From the NCBI GenBank assembly GCA_025774805.1, contig JALGZR010000132.1, positions 1 through 8,475 of the forward strand: DNA of 8,475 nucleotides. Reading direction: 5' to 3'. A program made the translations under genes and the position numbers. Origin of the DNA: a bacterium. Lineage in GTDB: Bacteria > ARS69. The notes beneath the pieces were generated by a model. That model ran no database searches, was not told where the DNA came from, and saw only the letters and a program-made list of their open reading frames with translations. Positions 1 to 5,599 of the stretch are shown one piece after another; position 1 is the stretch's first letter, and every line of letters starts with the position of its first letter.

Positions 1-262
1 GCCAACACCTTCCCCTCCAGGGCGTTACGGCGGCGGAATCACGACCCGGCGGCCCAGCGGCCGGCCGTCCACTACCTCGGCGCGGCCTTCCGCAGACGAA
101 GGTCCGGGTCCCCGCTCAAAACGCGAACTCTGACCCCGTGGTGAACACGCTTCCCGCCGTCCGGCACCGGTTGGCCGACCGGGAACCATATGTAGGTGAG
201 CTCGTCATTCGGACGCCCTACGGTTTCCCGCCGACCCACCCGAGCCTCGCGAGCGATTCCGG
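1..262. other. Intergenic stretch downstream of rqcH, no supported gene
   Basis: No open frame here resembles a known protein. The frames that cross the stretch are either extensions of antisense or off-frame readings of the rqcH 3' end, or lack a convincing start with a ribosome binding site. It holds a sizeable imperfect hairpin at 151-185 (listed separately) and a smaller stem at 84-104 (GGCCTTC / GAAGGTC around a 7-base loop, with one G-U pair). At the left edge the minus strand reads GGAGG (complement of 14-18), five bases, then GTG (complement of 6-8). That would be a well-spaced start for a minus-strand gene lying to the left of the window, but only two and a half codons are visible, so no gene is called. 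Confidence 0.5.
151..185 (-). terminator. Imperfect inverted repeat, possible rqcH transcript end
   Basis: The arms TTCCCG (151-156) and CGGGAA (180-185) are exactly complementary. Inside them GTC/GAC and GGC/GCC continue the stem with a two-base and a one-base bulge, leaving a loop of about eight bases. It lies 78 bases downstream of the rqcH stop codon. No T-tract follows on either strand, so it is not a textbook intrinsic terminator. It could be an RNA 3'-end stabilising hairpin, a terminator of the U-tract-poor type, or coincidence in G+C-rich DNA. Confidence 0.3.
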
Positions 263-1975
263 TTACCGATCCACCCCGGGCGGAAGCGCCGGCTCGACCA
301 TGAGCACCTTCTCTCGCATCATGACCGCGGTTCCCGGGGGCGCCTTGCGCGCGCGGCGAACGTATCGTTTCTCGGCGTACGCCACCGGCACGTTCGAGTG
401 CCACGCGGCGATGGCCGCCGCGGCCTCGATGATCTCCCGGGGCGGTTCCCCTTTGCCGGAGGAGGTGCGCAGGACCGTGTGGCTCCCCTGGGCGCCGCGG
501 GCGTGAAACCAGAGATCCCGCAGCGCCGACCGGTGATGGGTCAGCTCGTCGTTCTGCCGGGCGTTGCGCCCGACCCAGACGACCCATCCACCCGGAAGCT
601 CGTAGACGCGGGGGTCGAACCCCTCGGGGAGCGAGGGGTGCCGCTCCACCCCCGGGAGCGCGGCCGCGCCCCGACCCCGACCGCCCTCGAACCGCCCCCC
701 GCGGACGGGCCCTCCCTCCGCCAGCGCCGGCGCATGACGCGCGACGAGCTCGTGCAGGCGCTCGGCGTCCGGCGGGGGATCGAGCTCGGCGAGCCCACGG
801 TCGGCCTCGGCGATCTCCGCTTCCTGAATGGAGCGCTGGGCCTCGAGCTCGTCCCGACCGCGGGCGAGACGGCGGGCCCGCTTGAAGAGGGACTCTACGT
901 TGGCGGGTCCGTCCTTCTTCGGGTCGAGCTCGATCTCGATCTCGCGGCTTCCGTCGAAGTCGCGCAGACGGATCGACTTCATGCCCCGCTTCACCCGGTC
1001 AAGGTGGGCGGTGAGTAGCTCGGCCCGGCTCCGCAGCTCGGCCTCGCCCTTCGCCTCCTCGAGACGACGCTCCACCTCGAGCAGCGCCTTCGCGGCGCGG
1101 CGGCGGCGCTGAACGAGAACGCGACGGAGGTCCCCGAGCAGGGTCTCGGTCGTCTCCCGCTCCTCGAGCTCCCGGAAGTAGGCGTCGACCGTGACCTCGG
1201 GGGGGACAGCCGGATCGAGCTCCCACCCCGGGATCTCCCCCGGGTCGGCGGGAAACAGGTGGACGGCCCCTGTCTCCGGGTGCCGGGCGATGCGGGGGAG
1301 GGGATCCCGGGCCCCGGCGGCGAGATCGGCCAGGCGGGCGGCGACGTCGAGCCCCGCCTCCTCGAACACGCGGGCCGGACCGCGGGGACCACCGCCCCAG
1401 CCGTGCGGGATCCGCCGATGGAGCGGCCCCTCGCCCTCGGCGAACCGCGCCGCGATCGTGGACTCGTCGAGGTCGGGCAGCCGAGGGCCGAGGTCCGGCT
1501 CGGGAGCCACATAGACCTCCCCCGCGGCCACCTTCCGGGGGCGCGCGTCTCCGGTGAACTCCCGTCGCGACCAGAGGATCCGGTCCCGATCGCCGACGAG
1601 AATGACGTTCGCGAACCGGGGAATGAGCTCGCCGACGAGGACCGGCGCCCGGTGGCGCGCCGCCTCCCTCTCGAAGCGGAGGATCACGACCCGTCCCGCC
1701 CGCTCCCGGGTCACCTCGACGAGGCGACTCCCGGTCAGGGGCTCGGACAGGTTGTCCGGGGCGGGACGCGGCGGCCCCCCGGGGGGAAGGGTCTCCGGGC
1801 GACCGAGGCGCGAGAGATCCGGATGGGCGGAGACGTACAGCAGCCGCCCGCTCTCCGGCCCGGCGAACCGCAGGAGGACCCCGTATCTCCCCACGAGCTC
1901 GACCCGCCGGACCGTCCCCCCCACGAGAGCCTCCCGGAGCCCGGGGAGCACGGACTGGAGAATGACGGCATCCAT
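263..1975 (-). CDS. rqcH: NFACT-family RqcH/Rqc2-like ribosome quality-control protein
   Basis: This 570-residue protein has the NFACT architecture. An NFACT-N domain occupies about residues 1-270, with the family signature AHPDLSRL near 50-57. A charged helical, coiled-coil-like middle covers about 270-400, including LDPKKDGPANVESLFKRARR (350-369), which corresponds to the family's 'LDP..s..eNA..yFk' block. The C-terminal NFACT-R (DUF814) domain runs from about 453 to 562, with GRNARQNDELTHHRSA and DLWFHARGAQGSH. Characterised members bind obstructed 50S subunits carrying peptidyl-tRNA and add C-terminal alanine tails that mark stalled nascent chains for degradation. The length is normal for the family. 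ATG 1975 is the only plausible start, although no clear Shine-Dalgarno precedes it. Two oddities are a Gly/Arg-rich linker (about 421-440) and G94-R95 where the tailing-essential Asp-Arg pair is expected. The family call is firm; tailing activity is uncertain. It is divergent from yicC, as yloA is in Bacillus. Confidence 0.93.
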   Translation of the reverse strand: MDAVILQSVLPGLREALVGGTVRRVELVGRYGVLLRFAGPESGRLLYVSAHPDLSRLGRPETLPPGGPPRPAPDNLSEPLTGSRLVEVTRERAGRVVILRFEREAARHRAPVLVGELIPRFANVILVGDRDRILWSRREFTGDARPRKVAAGEVYVAPEPDLGPRLPDLDESTIAARFAEGEGPLHRRIPHGWGGGPRGPARVFEEAGLDVAARLADLAAGARDPLPRIARHPETGAVHLFPADPGEIPGWELDPAVPPEVTVDAYFRELEERETTETLLGDLRRVLVQRRRRAAKALLEVERRLEEAKGEAELRSRAELLTAHLDRVKRGMKSIRLRDFDGSREIEIELDPKKDGPANVESLFKRARRLARGRDELEAQRSIQEAEIAEADRGLAELDPPPDAERLHELVARHAPALAEGGPVRGGRFEGGRGRGAAALPGVERHPSLPEGFDPRVYELPGGWVVWVGRNARQNDELTHHRSALRDLWFHARGAQGSHTVLRTSSGKGEPPREIIEAAAAIAAWHSNVPVAYAEKRYVRRARKAPPGTAVMMREKVLMVEPALPPGVDR

Positions 1976-2069
1976 GAGGGTCTCGTGGTCGGAGGAGGCG
2001 GCGGACCGGAAGCCGGCGCAGACGTGGCCGGCACAGGGCCGAGCATGGGGCCGCGGAGCACGGGACCGG

Positions 2070-2099
2070 AGTATACGGCCCTTGACCCCGAATGGTCTC
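2070..2099 (-). promoter_or_regulatory. Candidate sigma70-type promoter for rqcH
   Basis: On the minus strand, TATACT (complement of 2070-2075) matches five of six bases of the -10 consensus. It is preceded at 18 bases by GAGACC (complement of 2094-2099), which matches only the GAC core of the -35 element. Transcription would start near 2063, giving a leader of roughly 88 bases to the rqcH ATG. The -10 is one of very few A/T-rich hexamers in the region, which supports the call. The weak -35 limits it. Confidence 0.4.
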
Positions 2100-2111
2100 G
2101 CCCGGTAACCT
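2082..2111 (+). promoter_or_regulatory. Candidate promoter of the yicC-gmk-rpoZ-coaBC operon
   Basis: TTGACC (2082-2087, five of six to the -35 consensus) is followed after 18 bases by TAACCT (2106-2111). TAACCT keeps the three most important -10 positions (TA...T). The predicted transcript start near 2117 leaves a leader of about 30 bases before the GTG at 2149. It interleaves with the oppositely directed rqcH promoter candidate. The candidate promoter ahead of the UDG gene has the same TTGACC-18-TA..CT layout. Confidence 0.45.
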
Positions 2112-2138
2112 CCGTGGTTCTCGTCAAATGCAGTTGTC

Positions 2139-2143
2139 AGGAG
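2139..2143 (+). promoter_or_regulatory. Ribosome binding site fixing the yicC start at GTG 2149
   Basis: AGGAG stands five bases before GTG 2149, the codon that yields the family's canonical N-terminus (V/M-IRSMTGYG). The in-frame ATG at 2128 lies upstream of this site and has no purine-rich sequence at suitable spacing. The start is therefore set at 2149, not 2128 or 2092. Confidence 0.8.
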
Positions 2144-2148
2144 TGTCG

Positions 2149-3027
2149 GTGATCCGGAGCATGACCGGCTACGGCGCGGCGGAATCCGTGCGCGAGGGTG
2201 TTCTCGCGAAGGTCGAGCTGCGCTCGGTGAACCACCGATTCCTGGACGTCGCCGTCCGGATCTCCCGGGACCTCGGGGAGTTGGAGAGCCGCGTCCGCGA
2301 GGGGGTCGCGGCGCATCTCTCCCGGGGTCGCGTCACCGCCACGGTGGACGTCCAGGCCGAGGAGGAACGGGGCTCCCTCGTGCTCGACGAGGGGGTGGCG
2401 CGCGAGTACGGAAAGGTCTTTCAGGTCCTGGAGCGGGAGTTCGGCGCCTCGAGCGCCCGGGATCCGGTCGCCCTGGTCCAGCTTCCGGAGCTGGTTCGGT
2501 GGGAGGCCAGGAAGCTCGACTCCGAGGTCGTCCGCGCGACCCTCGACGGCGCGCTGGAGGAGGCCCTCGCTCAGCTCCTCGCGATGCGGGAGAGGGAGGG
2601 GGTCGCTCTTCGCGACGATCTCGAGACGCGGACCCGCCGGCTCGGCGAGCTGCTCGACCGGATCGGCGCCGCCGCGACGGACTCGGTGGAGAGATCCCGA
2701 GCCCGTCTCGAGGAGCGGATCGCGCAGCTCCTTCCCGAGGGCGTCACTCCCGACCCGGAGCGCCTCGCGACCGAGGTGGCGATTTTGGCCGAGAAGGCGG
2801 ACATCGCCGAAGAGCTGGTTCGGTTCCGCGCCCACGGGGAGGCGTTCCTCGAGTTTCTGGAGGGAAACGGGCCGGTCGGCCGACGGCTCGACTTCCTCCT
2901 GCAAGAGATGAATCGGGAGGCGAACACGATCGGATCGAAGTCCTCGAGCTCGCGCATCGCGCACCTGGTCGTCGAGGTCAAGGAGGAGATCGAGCGTCTC
3001 CGGGAACAGGTCCAGAACGTCGAATGA
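2149..3027 (+). CDS. yicC: YicC-family endoribonuclease
   Basis: From GTG 2149 this gives 292 residues, close to the length of E. coli YicC (287). The N-terminal YicC domain carries the hallmark RSMTGYG (residues 3-9) and SVNHRFLD (26-33). The C-terminal DUF1732 part has DIAEELVRFRAH, then GRRLDFLLQEMNREANTIGS (from 244), and ends with REQVQNVE, all diagnostic of the family. YicC/YloC proteins are metal-dependent endoribonucleases involved in RNA turnover; E. coli YicC promotes decay of the small RNA RyhB. The protein should be cytosolic. It is the first gene of the operon, preceded by a good Shine-Dalgarno and a candidate promoter. Its stop overlaps the gmk start (ATGA at 3024-3027). The long charged central region (about 130-220) is helical in character, as expected. 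No oddity was seen. Confidence 0.93.
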   Translation: MIRSMTGYGAAESVREGVLAKVELRSVNHRFLDVAVRISRDLGELESRVREGVAAHLSRGRVTATVDVQAEEERGSLVLDEGVAREYGKVFQVLEREFGASSARDPVALVQLPELVRWEARKLDSEVVRATLDGALEEALAQLLAMREREGVALRDDLETRTRRLGELLDRIGAAATDSVERSRARLEERIAQLLPEGVTPDPERLATEVAILAEKADIAEELVRFRAHGEAFLEFLEGNGPVGRRLDFLLQEMNREANTIGSKSSSSRIAHLVVEVKEEIERLREQVQNVE

Positions 3028-3707
3028 GTACTGACGCCGTGCGCCCCGCGTTTCCCCTCGTTCTCTCCGGCCCCTCCGGGGCGGGGAAGACGTCGGTGGC
3101 CCGCTGGCTTCTGGATACGGAACCCGACACGGTCCTGTCGGTTTCCTGTACGACGCGGCCGCTGCGAGGCGAGGAGGTCGAGGGAATCGACTACGTGTCG
3201 ATCTCCGAGGCGGACTTCCTGACCCGCCGCGATCGGGGCGAGTTCCTGGAGTGGGCGCTCGTCCACGGCCACCTCTACGGGACCCCGCGCGATCCGCTCG
3301 AGCGGATGACTGCGCAGGGGAAGATCGTCCTGCTGGACATCGACGTGCAGGGGGCCATGCAGATTCGGGAGTCGAACCGCGACGCGGTTCTCGTGTTCCT
3401 GATGCCCCCGAGCCTCGAGGTCCTGTCCGAGCGGCTCCGAGGTCGCCACACTGATTCGGAGGAGGTCATCGAGCGAAGGCTGGTGGCGGCGAAGCGGGAG
3501 ATGCGGACCGCTTCCGCCTACGACTTCATTCTGGTGAATCACGATCTGGACACCACCTGCCGGGCGGTGCTGGCCATCATGGAGGCCGAGCGACACCGCG
3601 CGGATCGCGTATTGGACTTGAAACCCGCACACAGCGAGCCGATCCTCCTCGAGGTGGGGCTCGTGCCCCGGGACGAACGTGTCCCCGAGAATCTGGAGCG
3701 GAAATGA
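3024..3707 (+). CDS. gmk: Guanylate kinase
   Basis: This enzyme phosphorylates GMP to GDP with ATP, an essential step of GTP/dGTP supply in the cytosol. The 227-residue product shows the P-loop GPSGAGKTS (residues 16-24), the GMP-binding SCTTRPLRGEEVEGIDY (41-57), EFLEWALVHGHLYGTP (73-88), the DIDVQGA block (105-111) and the lid/arginine region RLRGRHTDSEEVIERRL (137-153). It is about 20 residues longer than E. coli Gmk; the extra sequence is a C-terminal tail after about residue 200 (PAHSEPILLEVGLVPRDE) of unknown role. ATG 3024 is chosen because it overlaps the yicC stop as ATGA and puts the P-loop at the usual distance from the N-terminus. A longer in-frame reading upstream only shadows yicC. 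The preceding site is weak (GGAACAGG at 3003-3010), consistent with translational coupling. The next gene overlaps by ATGA at 3704-3707. Confidence 0.97.
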   Translation: MSTDAVRPAFPLVLSGPSGAGKTSVARWLLDTEPDTVLSVSCTTRPLRGEEVEGIDYVSISEADFLTRRDRGEFLEWALVHGHLYGTPRDPLERMTAQGKIVLLDIDVQGAMQIRESNRDAVLVFLMPPSLEVLSERLRGRHTDSEEVIERRLVAAKREMRTASAYDFILVNHDLDTTCRAVLAIMEAERHRADRVLDLKPAHSEPILLEVGLVPRDERVPENLERK

Positions 3708-4198
3708 CCGAGAAGCCCAATGAGCCCGAGATCACGCCGACGAACGGAGACGAGGAAGAGAAGCCCGCGCCGATCCCCGAGCGCCTCGGCCCGACGGTCC
3801 CGAACCCGGTCGATCGGTCTCCCGAGGTCGAGCGCAAGATCCGATCGGCGGTGGAGAGGATGTTCGAGGCCGTCCAGAATCCGTACGAGACGGTCATCGT
3901 CGCCGCCCAGGAGGCCCGCCGGATCAACGAGCAGCGCCTCAAGGCCCGCAGCATCCTGAACCAGGGAGTCGAGGCGGTCGAGGAGCTCGTCCCCGAGGTG
4001 CCGTTCGTCCCCCGGCCGATCGAGGACGAGGAGCCGGAGGTCAAGCCGACGAACGAAGCGATCGAGAAGATGGCCTGCGGCCTGGTGACCTACGAGATCG
4101 ACGGAAAGCAGGTCGAGGCCCCGAGCTACTACGATGGCGAGATCGACTTCGAGCTCTATCCGGAAAAGCAGGGAGAAGACGCGTCCGAAGAGCCATGA
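3704..4198 (+). CDS. rpoZ: RNA polymerase omega subunit, extended form
   Basis: Omega (the bacterial Rpb6 homologue) helps fold and recruit the beta' subunit into RNA polymerase. Two blocks identify this 164-residue protein: NPYETVIVAAQEARRINEQR (residues 59-78), matching the family's 'NRFELVLVAAkRARqi', and KPTNEAIEKMACGLVTYE (114-131), matching 'KPtviAlrEIaeGli'. Its place between gmk and coaBC is the classic one for rpoZ. The protein is much longer than E. coli omega (91 residues). It has an acidic, proline-rich N-terminal tail (1-40), an insert of about 35 residues between the two blocks (VEELVPEVPFVPRPIEDEEP), and an acidic C-terminal tail (about 132-164). The start ATG 3704 has GGAG five bases upstream and overlaps the gmk stop as ATGA. 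The family call rests on short motifs plus context, so it is slightly less firm than for the neighbours. Confidence 0.85.
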   Translation: MTEKPNEPEITPTNGDEEEKPAPIPERLGPTVPNPVDRSPEVERKIRSAVERMFEAVQNPYETVIVAAQEARRINEQRLKARSILNQGVEAVEELVPEVPFVPRPIEDEEPEVKPTNEAIEKMACGLVTYEIDGKQVEAPSYYDGEIDFELYPEKQGEDASEEP

Positions 4199-5445
4199 GC
4201 GAATCCCGTTCCCCACGGATTCTCCTGGGGGTCACCGGATCCGTGGCCGCATTCAAGGCCCCCGATCTCGTTCGCGAGCTCCGCGACCGGGGGGCGGAGG
4301 TGGCGGCCCTCATGTCCGAGGCGGCCGGGAGGTTTCTCGGCGCTGCGACCCTCGAGGCGATGACGGGGAATCCGGTCGGGGTCGATCTCTTCGACGCGAG
4401 GGGAGCGGCGGCGCTTCCGCGGTGGACCGCGGGGACTCCGATCGAGCGCCTCCCCTATCATCTGGCTCTCGCGGAGTGCGCCGACCTGATCGTCGTCGCT
4501 CCCGTGAGCGCGAACACGATGGCCAAGATCGCGCGGGGCCAGGCCGACAATCTCCTCACCTGCAGCATCCTGGCCACGTCGAGGCCGGTCGTCCTCGCTC
4601 CCGGGATGAACACGAAGATGTGGCTCCACCCCGCCACGGTGGAGAACGTACGGGTCTGCCGCGCCCACGGGATTCACGTGATCGAGCCCGACGTCGGGAA
4701 GATGGCGTGGTCCGAGGAGGGAGAGGGTCCCGGACGGCTTCCCGAGCCCCCGGTGCTCGCGGAGCGGGTCTGGCGGATCCTCGAGAGCCACCGCCAGCTT
4801 CGGGGCGAAAAGGTGCTCGTCTCCGCGGGGGGGACCGAGGAGCCGATCGATGCGGTGCGAGTGCTCACGAACCGCTCGTCGGGGCGGATGGGGGTCTCGC
4901 TCGCGGAGGAGGCGCGGGAGCGGGGCGCCGACGTCGTCTTCGTCGCCGGGAGCATGAGCGTGCCTCCGCCACCGGGCGTGCGCGTGATTCCCGCCCGCTC
5001 CGCGGCGGAGATGCGCGACGCCGTGCTGGCGGAGGCCCGGGACGCGGCGATCGTGCTCATGGCGGCAGCGGTCGCCGACTGGAGACCCACCTCGCCCGAG
5101 CGGCGCAAGGTGAAGAAGGAGGAGGGGCCGCCCACGTTCGAGCTCGAGCCGACCGACGACATCCTGATGCTCTTGCAGGCGGAGGCGAAGGACTCCTTTC
5201 GGGTCGGATTCGCTCTGGAGACCGAGGATCCGGTGGCGAGCGGTCGGAAGAAGCTGCGCGCCAAGGACCTCGATCTGCTCGTCGTGAATGACGCGCACGA
5301 GGAGGGCGCCGGGTTCGACGTCACCACGAACCGCGTCACGCTGCTGACTCGCGACGGCGAGACCGAGGCTCTCCCTCTCCTGCCCAAACGCGAAGTCGCG
5401 GCCCGCATCCTCGACCGGGTCGAGGAGTTGCGCCGGCGGGGCTGA
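4195..5445 (+). CDS. coaBC: Bifunctional phosphopantothenoylcysteine decarboxylase/synthetase
   Basis: This enzyme carries out two steps of coenzyme A synthesis: CoaB joins 4'-phosphopantothenate to cysteine using CTP, and CoaC decarboxylates the product using FMN. The length (416 residues) is close to E. coli Dfp (406). The CoaC domain (1 to about 190) has ILLGVTGSVAAFK (9-21), the active-site histidine in PYHLALAECADLIVVAP (H89), the ANTMAKIARGQADNL block and the PxMN-type APGMNTKMW with N139. The CoaB domain (about 203-416) has SAGGTEEPIDAVRVLTNRSS (210-229, N226), AAVADWRP (291-298), the KVKK lysines (305-308), VGFALETED (338-345) and a GFDVTTNRVTLL block. In the flap segment AWSEEGEGPGRLPEP (171-185), the catalytic cysteine of E. 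coli CoaC (in ACGDIGPGRM) aligns with W172. The start overlaps the rpoZ stop (ATGA) with only a poor Shine-Dalgarno, implying coupled translation. It is probably the last gene of its operon. Confidence 0.95.
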   Translation: MSESRSPRILLGVTGSVAAFKAPDLVRELRDRGAEVAALMSEAAGRFLGAATLEAMTGNPVGVDLFDARGAAALPRWTAGTPIERLPYHLALAECADLIVVAPVSANTMAKIARGQADNLLTCSILATSRPVVLAPGMNTKMWLHPATVENVRVCRAHGIHVIEPDVGKMAWSEEGEGPGRLPEPPVLAERVWRILESHRQLRGEKVLVSAGGTEEPIDAVRVLTNRSSGRMGVSLAEEARERGADVVFVAGSMSVPPPPGVRVIPARSAAEMRDAVLAEARDAAIVLMAAAVADWRPTSPERRKVKKEEGPPTFELEPTDDILMLLQAEAKDSFRVGFALETEDPVASGRKKLRAKDLDLLVVNDAHEEGAGFDVTTNRVTLLTRDGETEALPLLPKREVAARILDRVEELRRRG

Positions 5446-5463
5446 GACCCGTGTGGGCGGGGA

Positions 5464-5484
5464 GAGACCCGCGCCGGCGGGCTC
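5464..5484 (+). terminator. Bulged GC hairpin after coaBC, possible weak terminator
   Basis: GAG-(A)-CCCGC (5464-5472) pairs with GCGGG-CTC (5477-5484) around the tetraloop GCCG. That is an eight-base-pair stem with one bulged A, starting 19 bases past the coaBC stop. No T-run follows. The right half lies in an 11-base exact copy of sequence at the coaBC 3' end (GCGCCGGCGGG at 5430-5440 and 5471-5481). It may separate the two operons, but without a U-tract full termination is doubtful. Confidence 0.3.
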
Positions 5485-5531
5485 GACGCGTCGGCGTAAC
5501 CGGTTGCGACAGAGCGTCCGGCGCGGCGGTC

Positions 5532-5561
5532 TTGACCGCGACGAGTCGTCCCCTCTACGCT
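5532..5561 (+). promoter_or_regulatory. Candidate promoter of UDG-dnaB-ispD, with inverted repeat on the -35
   Basis: TTGACC (5532-5537) is followed after 18 bases by TACGCT (5556-5561), which keeps the TA...T positions of a -10 element. The start would be near 5568, with about a 32-base leader to GTG 5600. This is the same geometry as the candidate at 2082-2111. The -35 hexamer sits inside the inverted repeat GCGGTC-TT-GACCGC (5526-5539), a possible operator. An AACCGGTT palindrome lies about 35 bases further upstream. Otherwise the 154-base gap 5446-5599 shows only the hairpin listed above. Confidence 0.4.
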
Positions 5562-5589
5562 CCGGCTGGCGGAAACCCTCCTGCCCTCC

Positions 5590-5593
5590 GGAG
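5590..5593 (+). promoter_or_regulatory. Ribosome binding site fixing the UDG start at GTG 5600
   Basis: GGAG lies six bases before GTG 5600. A frame open back to 5453 would put the start upstream of the candidate promoter and adds a low-complexity, arginine-rich stretch unlike the family. ATG 5645 is in frame but has no purine-rich site in front. GTG 5600 is therefore preferred. Confidence 0.65.
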
Positions 5594-5599
5594 CCTCCC

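Noticed and set aside
72-587. A minus-strand frame running past the rqcH stop into 72-262
   Set aside because: Most of it lies in another frame of the rqcH 3' end. The unique tail (about 60 residues) shows no recognisable family and has no separate start.
598-626. tRNA-like T-arm sequence (GGGGTCGAACCCC)
   Set aside because: It lies within rqcH coding sequence, and no acceptor stem, D-arm or anticodon arm can be folded at proper distances.
1259-2152. A 297-codon plus-strand frame across rqcH
   Set aside because: It is antisense to the N-terminal half of the NFACT gene, is proline/glycine/arginine-rich, and has no ribosome binding site or known motif.
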